Below, one piece after another: positions 42,571-52,197 of a stretch of DNA of 64,000 nucleotides; the first letter of the stretch is position 1; the number at the start of each line of letters is the position of its first letter. Below the pieces are notes generated by a model. The model ran no database searches, was not told the DNA's origin, and was given only the letters and a program-made list of their open reading frames with translations. The position numbers and the translations under genes are program-made. The stretch comes from Mycoavidus cysteinexigens_A (lineage in GTDB: Bacteria; Pseudomonadota; Gammaproteobacteria; Burkholderiales; Burkholderiaceae): contig JASSUC010000004.1 of NCBI GenBank assembly GCA_031963245.1, positions 69,710-133,709 of the forward strand. Direction: 5' to 3'.

Positions 42571-45198
42571 TCAGACGGCAATAGCGCGGAGTAATTCGGT
42601 TTCAAGCTGAATCTGTTGCCGGTGGTTAGCGAGTTTTGCCCCGGCGAGCAAAAACATATTTTCAACGCGCTCTCCTAGCGTATTGATGCGTGCTGCATGC
42701 AAGCTGATTTGGTGGGCCGCGAGGATATAGGCAATGGCATAGAGGAGCCCTGGCCGGTCATTGGCTGAGAGTGACAAGATGTAATATTGACCACGTTCAT
42801 CGGCGCGTAAATTAACCCGTGGCGTGCTCGGAAAAGTCCGCGATTGTCTTGACAGCCGGCCGGGGGAGGGGCTACGTAGTGGTTTGGCGGCCGCCAGATG
42901 GAGCGCTAATTGCCGTTCAATGCGCGCGGTGATTTCATCGTAGTCGTGCAGTGCTGCTCGGTGCATCGTGTCGTCTAGGCTGTGATAAGCGTGCGTCACA
43001 AAAAAACTATCCAGCGCATAGCCATGGCGGGTGGTGTGGATGCGTGCATCTAATACGGATAGAGCATGACGGTCGAAGTAACTACAAATACCGGCAAATA
43101 AATCGGCTTGATCTTTCATATAGACCAGCACTTGCACCCCTTCCCCAAGCGGAGAGCGGCGAGCTCGGACAATCGGCTGAGGGGTTTCGAGATATAAATA
43201 AAGGGCATGCGTTTGCCAGGCAATATCGGGGGCGTCATGGTGTAAAAAGTAAGCAATGTCTAGCTGCTCCCAAAAAGCTTGGGAGGCGCCCTCCGGGATC
43301 AGGTGCTGCTGCAGCAACTCGAGCGCTTGCTCTTTACGCAGCGCAAGCGCCGAATGCGTATTGGGTTGCATGCCGCCGAGCGTATTTAGGGTGAGCCGGT
43401 ACAAGTCCTCAAGTAATTTGCCTTTCCAGGCATTCCAAACCTTCGGACTGGTGCCGCGAATATCGGCCACCGTCAGTAAATAAAGCGCGGTGAGTTGGCG
43501 CTCGGTTTGCACCTGATCGGCAAAACGCTTGATCACGTGTGCCTCGCTGGTATCTTGTTTTTGTGCAACTCGGCTCATGGTTAAATGGTGCTCGACCAGC
43601 CAGACAATCAAGTGAGCATCTGCAGCCGCTAGCTTGTGCTCGCGGCAAAAGCGCTGTGCTTCGGCCATGCCAAGGATTGAATGGTCGCCCCCCCGTCCCT
43701 TGGCAATGTCATGAAAAAGCGCAGCAATCATGAGCACCCATGGCTGTTCAAAATTCATCATCAATTGGCTGCAGAATGGATATTCATGAGCATGTTCTGC
43801 AACCCCAAAGCGGTGCAAATTGCGCAACACCATTAAGATATGTTGATCAACCGTATAGGCATGATACAGATCGTGCTGCATTTGCCCCACGACCCGCCAA
43901 AAACTTAATAAATAGCGACCCAGCACACTCGTTTGGTTCATCAGTCCCAAAGCGTGGGCGGTGCCTGAGCTCTCTGTAGAATTCTGCGATAGCTGCAAAA
44001 TCTCAAGAAAACGTTGGCGGTTTTGTGGCGAGCGGCGCCACTCTTGGTTCATGACGTTGCGTGCATTGTATAAGGCGCGTAAAGTACGAGTCGATAAGCC
44101 CTGAACGCCGGTGGTACGCTCGCACAGCAAAAACGTTTCAAGAATCGCATCAGGTTCGCGCTGATACAGATCATCTTGCAGAATTTCGATCATGCCTTGT
44201 TTTTCAGCGAAGCGCTCGGACAGTCTATGCGTAATGCCGCTGGTCTCTGGAAAAAAGTGCGCTTCAATCGTTTGCAGCAAAATCGTGGTGAGTTGGGTGA
44301 CCGCCTTAGCCGCCCAGTAATAGCGACGCATCATTTGCTCGCTAGCACGTTTAGCAGGCGTTGCGCGATAGCCAAAGCTTTCCGCCAGCTGTGTCTGAAA
44401 ATCAAAAGCAATCACATCTTGTCGCCGGCCAGCCAAAATATGCAGCCGGGCGCGCAGCGTTTTTAAAAAGAGTTCGTTGCGGCGCAATTCACGAGCTTCG
44501 CGTACAGTGAGTTGGCCGCCTAGCTCAAGTTCGTGCCAGCTATGGCCAAAGCCGGCGGTACGCGTCAACCATAGAATCAGTTGCAAATCGCGTAAGCCAC
44601 CAGGGCTTTCCTTGCAATTAGGTTCAAGGCTATAGGGAGAATCCTGAAACTTCGCATGGCGTTGTTGCATTTCAAGCAGCTTTGCCTGGAAGAATGCGCG
44701 CGTATCCAGGGCTTGATTAAAGCCGCTTATAAACTGACTAAAGAGCGCTAAGTCGCCGCCGATACGGCGCGCTTCGAGGAGGGCAGTTTGCACCGTAATA
44801 TCTTGGCTCGCCGCCTCGATACACTGGGCGATGGTGCGTACGCTGCTGCTAATTTCCAGGCCAAGGTCCCAAGCCATACCAATAAAGGATTCGAGCTTAG
44901 CGGTTAAGTTAGCATCAGGTTCAGCCGGCAACAAAATGAGAATATCGAGGTCAGAGTGGGGCGCCAGTTCGCCCCGGCCAAAACCGCCCACTGCAGCTAG
45001 CACAAAAGAGGACGGTAGCAGACATAGATGCCATGCCTCTAAAAGCGCGTGATCGGCAGTACGTGCTAGCACACGCATGAATGTATCAATTTTGCCGGTG
45101 GCGTTAAACTTTTCAATGAGTGCGGCTTTGCTGGTTTTAAAGCTGGCGGCCTGAGCCGTAGGGTTGCCAGGCAAACGCTTACTTTGCATCGCACTCAT
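42571..45198 (-). CDS. glnD: [protein-PII] uridylyltransferase/uridylyl-removing enzyme
   Basis: Senses glutamine and modifies PII proteins to control nitrogen metabolism. 875 aa. In order: nucleotidyltransferase domain (VGGFGRGELAPHSDLDILIL), the GlnD PII-UTase helical domain, an HD hydrolase domain (ALFHDIAKGRGGDHS), and two C-terminal ACT domains (about residues 700-870; LSANDRPGLLYAIAYILA). The ATG at 45198 (MSAMQSKRLPG) is preferred over a TTG two codons upstream. Convergent with ligA and preceded by map. Confidence 0.96.
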   Translation of the reverse strand: MSAMQSKRLPGNPTAQAASFKTSKAALIEKFNATGKIDTFMRVLARTADHALLEAWHLCLLPSSFVLAAVGGFGRGELAPHSDLDILILLPAEPDANLTAKLESFIGMAWDLGLEISSSVRTIAQCIEAASQDITVQTALLEARRIGGDLALFSQFISGFNQALDTRAFFQAKLLEMQQRHAKFQDSPYSLEPNCKESPGGLRDLQLILWLTRTAGFGHSWHELELGGQLTVREARELRRNELFLKTLRARLHILAGRRQDVIAFDFQTQLAESFGYRATPAKRASEQMMRRYYWAAKAVTQLTTILLQTIEAHFFPETSGITHRLSERFAEKQGMIEILQDDLYQREPDAILETFLLCERTTGVQGLSTRTLRALYNARNVMNQEWRRSPQNRQRFLEILQLSQNSTESSGTAHALGLMNQTSVLGRYLLSFWRVVGQMQHDLYHAYTVDQHILMVLRNLHRFGVAEHAHEYPFCSQLMMNFEQPWVLMIAALFHDIAKGRGGDHSILGMAEAQRFCREHKLAAADAHLIVWLVEHHLTMSRVAQKQDTSEAHVIKRFADQVQTERQLTALYLLTVADIRGTSPKVWNAWKGKLLEDLYRLTLNTLGGMQPNTHSALALRKEQALELLQQHLIPEGASQAFWEQLDIAYFLHHDAPDIAWQTHALYLYLETPQPIVRARRSPLGEGVQVLVYMKDQADLFAGICSYFDRHALSVLDARIHTTRHGYALDSFFVTHAYHSLDDTMHRAALHDYDEITARIERQLALHLAAAKPLRSPSPGRLSRQSRTFPSTPRVNLRADERGQYYILSLSANDRPGLLYAIAYILAAHQISLHAARINTLGERVENMFLLAGAKLANHRQQIQLETELLRAIAV

Positions 45199-45245
45199 GG
45201 TCAATTTGCATTGAGTCCAAAATAGTAAAGCATAAAGCCGCGGCT

Positions 45246-46052
45246 TTAAGCGGCTACGCTGGTGGCTGGGCGTGCTGGGGAACCCGCCGATACGGTGAGC
45301 ACTTCATGGCCGGTTTCGGTGACCAGTACCGTATGTTCCCACTGGGCAGAAAGGCTGCGATCCCGCGTTTTCACAGTCCACTGATCAGGCATGGTGCGAA
45401 TCTCGCGGCGCCCTGCGTTAATCATCGGCTCAATCGTAAAGATCATACCAGCCGCGAGTTTAAGACCGGTGCCTGGCTGGCCGTAATGCAGCACTTGTGG
45501 TTCTTCATGGAAGACTTGCCCAATACCGTGTCCACAATACTCGCGCACGATGCTATAGCCTTGTGCCTGTGCATGTCGCTGAATGGCATAGCCAATATCG
45601 CCTAGCCGCGCGCCGGGGCGCACTTGATCGATGCCTAACCACATGCATTCATAGGTTGTTTGCACGAGCCGCTTGGCCAGGATTGACCCTTCGCCGACAA
45701 TAAACATGCGGCTCGTATCCCCAAAATACCCATCTTTAATCACGGTAATATCAATATTTAAGGCATCGCCATTTTTGAGCACCTTATCACCCGGAATGCC
45801 ATGACAAACAACATCATTCACTGAAATGCAGCTTGCTTTCGGATAGGGCGGGTAGCCATCGGGCTGATAATTAAGCGTGGCTGGAATCGTTTTTTGCTCG
45901 TCGAGCATATATTGGTGGCACAGGCGATCAAGTTCGCCGGTCGTGATGCCCGCCGCGATAAACGGCGTAATGTAATCCAACACTTCACTCGCTAGCCGGC
46001 AAGCAATACGCATCTGTGCGATATCGTTTTCATTTTTAATGGTAATACTCAT
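45246..46052 (-). CDS. map: methionine aminopeptidase, type I
   Basis: Removes N-terminal Met from nascent proteins. 268 aa from the ATG at 46052 (MSITIKNENDIAQMRIA). Metal-binding residues appear in NIDITVIKDGYFGDTSRMF, GHGIGQVFHEEP and FTIEPMIN, with the last Glu in WEHTVLVTE. It lies upstream of glnD on the same strand. In Burkholderia rpsB is divergent from map; here tmRNA occupies that place, indicating a rearrangement breakpoint. Confidence 0.96.
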   Translation of the reverse strand: MSITIKNENDIAQMRIACRLASEVLDYITPFIAAGITTGELDRLCHQYMLDEQKTIPATLNYQPDGYPPYPKASCISVNDVVCHGIPGDKVLKNGDALNIDITVIKDGYFGDTSRMFIVGEGSILAKRLVQTTYECMWLGIDQVRPGARLGDIGYAIQRHAQAQGYSIVREYCGHGIGQVFHEEPQVLHYGQPGTGLKLAAGMIFTIEPMINAGRREIRTMPDQWTVKTRDRSLSAQWEHTVLVTETGHEVLTVSAGSPARPATSVAA

Positions 46053-46221
46053 ATTTTTGTCCAATTGTCTTAGCTACGCTCATTTGTATTATGACCGCAT
46101 GAGAGTAGCGAGTGCAAGCGCATAGCAGCGAAGGCTGGGCCTGCTGACGAATGGGTTTGAATAATTGAGCGTTAAAAGACGTTTCTTTAAGTGCCGATTT
46201 GTGGAATAATCTGGATACCAC

Positions 46222-46579
46222 GGGGCCGACTTGGTTTCGACGTGGGTTGCAAAGCAATGTAGGGCATACCGAGGACCCGTTACCTCGTTAATCAATGGGA
46301 AAAAAAGTAACTGCAAACGACAAAACGTTCGCTGTAGCCGCTTAATTGCGGCTCGCCTCGCACTCGCTCTCTGACGGGTTAGGGTCGCAAGACCGCGCGA
46401 GGTCATTTACGTCAGACCGTAGTAGGTGATGTCACGGCGTCTACTATTAAATCTAGTGAATCGCTGTAGTAGAGCGTGTTCATCCGCGCTGCTGCAGTTA
46501 AATTAAATGATTGACTAAGTATGTAGAACTGCTTGTAGAGTGCTTGCGGACGTGGGTTCGATTCCCACCGGCTCCACCA
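46222..46579 (+). ncRNA. ssrA: transfer-messenger RNA (tmRNA)
   Basis: Rescues stalled ribosomes and tags the peptide for proteolysis. The 5' end GGGGCCGACTTGGTTTCGAC pairs with the 3' segment GGCTCC before ACCA at 46576-46579. The T arm is GTGGGTTCGATTCCCAC. The tag reading frame (46313-46345) begins at resume codon GCA and encodes ANDKTFAVAA followed by TAA. Size 358 nt is typical of betaproteobacteria. The gene's 3' end is a common integration site for islands, and accessory DNA follows immediately. Confidence 0.97.
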
Positions 46580-46620
46580 TGTATCTTAAATTATCTTCAA
46601 CGAAATATCCTTAAAAATAC

Positions 46621-46653
46621 CCGTAAAAGCCTTGTAAAATAAGGTTTTTACGG
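46621..46653 (+). terminator. Palindromic hairpin after ssrA, probable terminator
   Basis: A 13-bp stem, with CCGTAAAAGCCTT pairing with AAGGTTTTTACGG around a 7-nt loop and one G-T pair. It has T residues inside the 3' arm rather than a clean T tract after it. It lies 42 nt past the ssrA CCA end. Confidence 0.6.
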
Positions 46654-47067
46654 AATTTCCCCCTCAAACTCTGATCAAAAACAACGCAACCGATCCCAGG
46701 TACATGGATTTTTTGTAGACATCCGGAGAGAGCATCCTCCAATGGCAAAACAAGCTGAAAAATAACCGCCATTGCTCGCAGGCTGCAAGAGGATCTGCAT
46801 ACAGTAGTTTTGCCAGCAAACGACTGGAAATAAGTGTCCGGTTCGACATAAGCTATTTAAATAATTCCCCTTGTTTTTCAACCGCTGTGCCATTAATATC
46901 CACCAATCTTTTTGGATCAGGTCGATATGCTCAGCCCAAATCAGCTTCAATTTAGTTTTTGCGGAATCTGTATTGACCATGAGTGAGTGTGGGCGAAGTG
47001 GCGATAACGGTGCACACTCAAGTAGCCCTATCCAAATAATGCGAACTAAAGATAATGGAAAGTAAAT
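46654..47067. other. Spacer between ssrA and the second NACHT gene
   Basis: About 414 nt. No recognised gene. A minus-strand frame at 46675-46980 could encode a 101-aa peptide (MVNTDSAKTKLKLIWAEH at its start), but I see no ribosome site and no family, so it is not called. The region should contain the promoter of the NACHT gene. No copy of the ssrA 3' end was seen here. Confidence 0.4.
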
Positions 47068-50000
47068 ATGTTAGGGAAGATATCTCACTCGGCGTCAACA
47101 GAAACCTTCACGCGGAACCTCGGCGAACTTTTTTTAGGTCAAGCTCGCACTGAAAAGGAAAACGGACACTTGGATGCGGCGCTGACGCTATACGATCAGT
47201 TGAAAGACACCTTAAAGTCGCTTGGGAGCGTAAAAGAGGCCTTGAGGAAAGCCCAATATCCCCACACATTAGCCGATGAGACATTGCGAACGATGATGGC
47301 CGATGCCTATTTCGAACGTGGGAAAGTGTTAGAAGGCTTAAATTTATTTGGCAAAGCAAGGGTCAGCTATTTTAAGGCTGAAACATGGGGGCACGCTGAA
47401 GCCAAACATTGCCTGGAAGCTCTGCAGCCCCCTTCATCAGGACATAGCACTCACTCAAGTGCGCAGATTTTCCCTCAGACCGTCCAGCCTGCCTCAATGC
47501 CTTTGCAGCAGCCGGTTGCCTCTGCCCAAGAAAAAAGCGATCTGGTGGATTATCTGTTTAAAAAGGCGCTGTTGACGCTGAGTTCTTTAGAGGTGTCGAA
47601 GAAACCTAGCCTGTTTCTAGTGTATGCCCATGACAATGCAGCACACGGAGAAGCAAAGGCCTCGACGTCTAAATATTTAATCAATAATTTATCAAAAATC
47701 CGAGGGGTGACGCTCTATTCGGATCAAACGCCGATAGGGCAAGCGTATGCAAATTCGGATGAAAATCTGAAAGAGGATGGCAAGCTAGAAGACATCTTAA
47801 CCAATCAGCTCTGCCTGCTGCCTCATCAGTTGCGAGCGGATGTTAAACCGGTGGATAAGGTGATTGTGTGTTGTTCTGATGTCTTAGGAAGCTACCTAAA
47901 AGGACAGTCCTATAAAGAGTTTTGCGATGAGCTTAAAGTAGCTTACGAAAAAGACCGAGAAGCCTATCGCCAAGACAGCAATCAAAAGGGTACTACAGCT
48001 TTACGTGAGGTGGTCAAAAAATTTTCCGAAGAGGAAAAATATATGGCGGACTTCCATCATGTCTTGACGGAAATGGCCTTTTTGGAAATTCGCGCAAAGT
48101 ATCGCGAAGGTCAGCACGGGATTATCCCGGTTTCTTTGACGCCCAATAGTTATGACTACTGCCTGAAGGATTTTATTCGATCGACGACGGTGCGGATGGA
48201 AGATCCTCTGCGCTTTGATTGGCAAGTCCAAAAGGGAGAAGAAGTCTATCTGAACCAAGGTTCACATGGTGTGCTGTTTAAGGTGATAGAGCGGCTGTTA
48301 GCGGGCAGCAATGAAGCGAAAACGTTTCTGGACAAGTTTTGGACGGGACATAGCAATGTTATATCTCGTTTAAAGAGTGATGCAAATTTTGGCAAGCTAG
48401 AATTTGCGGAACTCTTAGACGGGATCTTCGACGACATACGGACCACGCTGCACAAGCAACTTGCGTCCACCGTGCAGCAAGAACACGAACAGTTGCAGGT
48501 GTTCCGTGCCGACCCTAGGGCCGCGCTGAAGGAACAGTATTCGGCAGCCTTAACGCAAAATGAGGCGTTTCAAGAGACCCTAAAGCTCTATGTCGAACCG
48601 CGCTGCCGAGCGAATATTAATGGGGAGAGCAAAACCTTTGAGCTCTTACCCCAAGTTCAAGCGTTTCTAAAAGATAAAAAAGTGATCTTGTTGACGGGAG
48701 ACTCAGGGGCGGGCAAAACAACCTTCAATCGCCGTCTAGAAAAACACTTATGGGAGCACAAAAAAGAAGACGATGCGATCCCACTGTTTATTTCTCTGCC
48801 GAGTATTGATAAGCCTGAGCACGATCTGATTGCCAAAGCGTTAAAAAAAACAGGCCTATCAAAATTTCAGATTCAGAAATTAAAGAAAGAAAACCAAAGG
48901 TTTATCTTTATTTTGGATGGGTATGATGAGATACGTCAGACGCAAAATCTGTATGTGAGCAATTCCATCAACAAGTCTAACGGCTGGCAGGGTAAGATGG
49001 TGATCAGTTGTCGCAGCGAATATCTGGGCCAGGACTATCAAAGCCGTTTTCAACCGAATCCGATGCTGCAGGACAAGGATACGTCGTTTCAAGAGGTCGT
49101 GGTCGAGCCATTTTCAGCGGAAGAGAGCGATCAATATCTAGAAAAATATGTGGCGTACAACCCAACGGACTGGACGGTGCAAGCATACCGAAAAGCTTTC
49201 TCCAAACAATCTAATTTAAAAGACTTGATTAGCAACCCATTTTTGCTGCGGGTGGTGCTAGAAGCGTTGCCGTACATTGAAAAAAAGGGGAAAGCGGCAT
49301 CCGCAGTCCAGTTACGGATGAGCTTATATGATCAGTTCGTCAAACAATGGTTCGAGCGTAATCAGCAGCGCTTAAGCACCCAAAGTTTAACGGGGGTGCA
49401 AAAAGAAGTATTTAGAGAGTTGTATGATGATGGCTTTGCCCAGCACGGCATCGGCTTTGTGAAAGAGTTAGCGGTGCAACTGTATAAAGAGAATGGAGGT
49501 AATCCGATTGTCGAATACTCGTTATTCAAAGACAAGGGAAGTTGGAAGGATGCTTTTTTCGATCGAGAAGAAGAAAATCAACTGCTGCGTGAAGCCTGGC
49601 CGTTGATCCGAAGTGGCACTGAATACCGTTTTATTCATAAATCGCTGCTGGAATATTTTGTGGCGCGAGAGTTGCTTGAGTCGTTTGATGAATGCATAGT
49701 GCCGACCTCTAGCACCCGCCGTGGTAGCAACGCTTCCGTTTATAGTTTTGAAAACCAACGGGTTCTGCCGCGTCGAACGGTGCGAGACGTATCGTTAGAG
49801 CCAAAGGATTGGATCGGGGATCTAGGTGTTGTGCGCTTGTTGACTGACCGAGTTTGGCAAGAGCCGTTATTTAAGAAGCAACTATTAGCGATAATTGAGC
49901 GCTCTCAAACGGATGCAGGTGTGCGCCAGGCAGCGGCGAATGCCATGACGATTCTGGTCAGAGCCGGCGTACAGTTTAATGGAGCGGATTTAAAGAGAAT

Positions 50001-52095
50001 CCAGATACCTGGTGCAGATCTGAGTTATGGAGTATTTGATTCAGCGCAGTTACAAGGGGCGGATTTAAGAAAGGTGAATCTTAGTAGTACATGGCTGAAC
50101 AATGCCAATTTAAGCGGAGCACAGATGTCGGGGGTGCAATTTGGGGAATGGCCGTATCTCAAAGAAAAAAGTGCAGTGACTTCCTGCGCGTATTCACCGG
50201 ATGGGAAAATCTGTGCTGTGGGTCTGAAGAGCGGCAAGATCAGTGTATATGACGTCTCGAATTGGAAAAAAATCCACGCCTTAGAAGGACATACCTCCTC
50301 CGTGATGAGCGTGGTGTATTCGCCGAGCGGAACGCAGATCGCCTCGGCGGGTGGTGATGACAAGACGGTGCGGTTGTGGGACGCGGACAGCGGAGCCCTT
50401 GTGCGCACCTTAGAAGGACATACCTCCTCCGTGATGAGCGTGGTGTATTCGCCGAACGGAACGCAGATTGCCTCGGCGGGCGGTTTAGACAAGACGGTGC
50501 AGCTGTGGGACGCGCATAGTGGAGTTCCTGGTCACACCTTAGAAGGACATACCGGCGGGGTTAAGAGCGTAGTGTATTCGCCGAGCGGAACGCAGATTGC
50601 CTCGGGCAGTGATGACAATACGATTCGTCTGTGGGACGCGGAAAGCGGAGCCCTTGTGCATACCTTAGAAGGACATTTCAACTGGGTTACTAGCGTAGTG
50701 TATTCGCCGAACGGAACGCAGATTGCCTCGGGCGGTGAGGACCAGACGGTTCGTCTGTGGGACGTGCAAAGCGGCACCCTTGTGCACACCTTAGAAGGAC
50801 ATGCCAACGCTATTTGGAGCGTGGCGTATTCGCCGGACGGAACGCAGATCGCTTCGGGCGGTTGGGACAAGATGGTGTGGCTGTGGGACGCGCGCAGCGG
50901 AGCCCTTTTGCACACCTTAAAAGGGCATACCGGGCCAGTTAAGAGTCTGGTGTATTCACCGAGCGGAACGCGGATCGCCTCGGGCAGTGATGACACTACG
51001 GTACGGTTGTGGGACGCGCACAGCAAAGCCCTTGGGCACACCGTAAAAGGACATACAGGCTATGTTTTGAGCGTGGTGTGTTCGCCGAGCGGAACGCAGA
51101 TCGCCTCGGGCAGTGATGACACTACGGTTCGCCTGTGGGACGTGCAAAGCGGAGCCGGGCACACCTTAGAAGGACATAAAGGCAATGTTACGAGCGTGGC
51201 GTATTCGCCGAGCGGAACGCAGATCGCCTCGGGCAGTTGGGACAATACGGTGCGGCTGTGGGACGTGCACAGCGGCGCCCTTGGGCACACCTTAAAAGGA
51301 CATACCTCCTATGTTACTAGTGTGGCGTATTCGCCGAGCGGAACGCAGCTCGCCTCGGGCAGTTATGACAAGACAGTGCGGCTGTGGGATGCACACAGCG
51401 GCGCCCTTGGGCACACCTTAACAGGACACACCTCTTTCATTTTTAGCGTGGTGTATTCGCCGAGCGGGTTGCAGCTCGCCACGGGCAATTATGACTATAC
51501 GGTGCGGTTGTGGGACGCGGAAAGCGGAGCCCCTGGGCACACCTTAAAAGGACATACCGGACTAGTTCATAGCGTAGTGTATTCGCCGAGCGGGTTGCAG
51601 ATCGCATCGGCTAGTCAAGATAAAACGGTGCGCCTGTGGGACGCGCACAGCGGAGCCCCTGGGCACACCTTAGAAGGACATACCGCCTATCTTACTAGCG
51701 TGGTGTATTCTCCAAGCGGAACGCAGATTGCCTCGGGCAGTTTTGACAAGACGGTTCGACTGTGGGATGTTGCGTCGGGTCAGTGTCAGGTGGTGATTAG
51801 AGATTTTTTGGGAGCGGTCGATACCGTAGCTTGGAAAGCGACGCCTGAGGGTTCCTATCTTTTGACTGGCAGTAGTGATAATTTAGTTCGGCAGTGGCAG
51901 GTGACAGGAGAGGGGGGCGCATATAAAGCCCGCCTGGGCTGGATGTCTCCGCATGGGGAGCTGAGCGCGAAGGATGTCTCGATCGATAGAGTAGAAGGCT
52001 TAAGCGAGTTGAACAGGGAACTCCTTGAACAGCGAGGATCTGTGTCGTTCTTGCGAGAGGTGGGGAGGAAAATAATGATGCTGGGATCATCCTAA
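47068..52095 (+). CDS. NACHT STAND protein with N-terminal TPR-like and SEFIR/TIR-like domains, pentapeptide segment and 14 WD40 blades
   Basis: A 1675-aa NLR-like protein, paralogue of 22477-27981. Residues 15-120 look TPR-like. Residues about 180-385 have SEFIR/TIR character: opening strand LFLVYAHDN (182-190), VIVCCSDVLGSYL, a Glu-bearing helix VLTEMAFLEIRAKY and closing strand HGIIPVSLTP. The NACHT has Walker A GDSGAGKT (544-551) and Walker B FIFILDGYDE (612-621). Pentapeptide repeats are at about 965-1027. WD40 blades follow: one degenerate, twelve units (1076-1580) and one terminal blade, then a tail shared with the paralogue. The central part is closely similar to the first protein. 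The ribosome site is weak. Confidence 0.88.
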   Translation: MLGKISHSASTETFTRNLGELFLGQARTEKENGHLDAALTLYDQLKDTLKSLGSVKEALRKAQYPHTLADETLRTMMADAYFERGKVLEGLNLFGKARVSYFKAETWGHAEAKHCLEALQPPSSGHSTHSSAQIFPQTVQPASMPLQQPVASAQEKSDLVDYLFKKALLTLSSLEVSKKPSLFLVYAHDNAAHGEAKASTSKYLINNLSKIRGVTLYSDQTPIGQAYANSDENLKEDGKLEDILTNQLCLLPHQLRADVKPVDKVIVCCSDVLGSYLKGQSYKEFCDELKVAYEKDREAYRQDSNQKGTTALREVVKKFSEEEKYMADFHHVLTEMAFLEIRAKYREGQHGIIPVSLTPNSYDYCLKDFIRSTTVRMEDPLRFDWQVQKGEEVYLNQGSHGVLFKVIERLLAGSNEAKTFLDKFWTGHSNVISRLKSDANFGKLEFAELLDGIFDDIRTTLHKQLASTVQQEHEQLQVFRADPRAALKEQYSAALTQNEAFQETLKLYVEPRCRANINGESKTFELLPQVQAFLKDKKVILLTGDSGAGKTTFNRRLEKHLWEHKKEDDAIPLFISLPSIDKPEHDLIAKALKKTGLSKFQIQKLKKENQRFIFILDGYDEIRQTQNLYVSNSINKSNGWQGKMVISCRSEYLGQDYQSRFQPNPMLQDKDTSFQEVVVEPFSAEESDQYLEKYVAYNPTDWTVQAYRKAFSKQSNLKDLISNPFLLRVVLEALPYIEKKGKAASAVQLRMSLYDQFVKQWFERNQQRLSTQSLTGVQKEVFRELYDDGFAQHGIGFVKELAVQLYKENGGNPIVEYSLFKDKGSWKDAFFDREEENQLLREAWPLIRSGTEYRFIHKSLLEYFVARELLESFDECIVPTSSTRRGSNASVYSFENQRVLPRRTVRDVSLEPKDWIGDLGVVRLLTDRVWQEPLFKKQLLAIIERSQTDAGVRQAAANAMTILVRAGVQFNGADLKRIQIPGADLSYGVFDSAQLQGADLRKVNLSSTWLNNANLSGAQMSGVQFGEWPYLKEKSAVTSCAYSPDGKICAVGLKSGKISVYDVSNWKKIHALEGHTSSVMSVVYSPSGTQIASAGGDDKTVRLWDADSGALVRTLEGHTSSVMSVVYSPNGTQIASAGGLDKTVQLWDAHSGVPGHTLEGHTGGVKSVVYSPSGTQIASGSDDNTIRLWDAESGALVHTLEGHFNWVTSVVYSPNGTQIASGGEDQTVRLWDVQSGTLVHTLEGHANAIWSVAYSPDGTQIASGGWDKMVWLWDARSGALLHTLKGHTGPVKSLVYSPSGTRIASGSDDTTVRLWDAHSKALGHTVKGHTGYVLSVVCSPSGTQIASGSDDTTVRLWDVQSGAGHTLEGHKGNVTSVAYSPSGTQIASGSWDNTVRLWDVHSGALGHTLKGHTSYVTSVAYSPSGTQLASGSYDKTVRLWDAHSGALGHTLTGHTSFIFSVVYSPSGLQLATGNYDYTVRLWDAESGAPGHTLKGHTGLVHSVVYSPSGLQIASASQDKTVRLWDAHSGAPGHTLEGHTAYLTSVVYSPSGTQIASGSFDKTVRLWDVASGQCQVVIRDFLGAVDTVAWKATPEGSYLLTGSSDNLVRQWQVTGEGGAYKARLGWMSPHGELSAKDVSIDRVEGLSELNRELLEQRGSVSFLREVGRKIMMLGSS
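50293..51807 (+). repeat. Array of twelve WD40-coding repeats in the second NACHT gene
   Basis: Twelve tandem units totalling 505 codons: nine of 42 aa, two of 43 (the first two, with an extra residue in SAGGDD/SAGGLD) and one of 41 (the seventh, with a shortened SGAGHT). The consensus is T..V.SVVYSPSGTQIASGS, then .D.TVRLWDA.SGALGHTLEGH. It is distinct from the first gene's VTSVAFSSDGQ consensus, so each array has been homogenised separately. Confidence 0.95.
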
Positions 52096-52197
52096 AGGAA
52101 GTTGGAAGCGGCGGGAGCCTAAAAATGTGTCGAGAGCGGCCCTCTGATGTTTGTGTGGAGTTAAAAACATCGTTGGGCATCTCGAATAGCACCGCCC

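Noticed and set aside
46540..46579. Search for a direct repeat of the ssrA 3' end as an island attR site
   Set aside because: I found no second copy of the GGTTCGATTCCCACC segment downstream in the window by eye, so no attachment site is claimed.
46675..46980. Minus-strand 101-codon frame between ssrA and the second NACHT gene
   Set aside because: No ribosome site, no recognised family and low-complexity C-terminal half; kept only as a remark in the spacer entry.
50025..51290. Antisense open frames across the second WD40 array
   Set aside because: Shadow frames of the repeats, with no ribosome site or homology.
47068..52095. Calling the second NACHT protein a known named defence system such as Avs
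   Set aside because: Avs proteins have TPR sensors and different effectors; the WD40/pentapeptide layout here does not match, so no system name is given.
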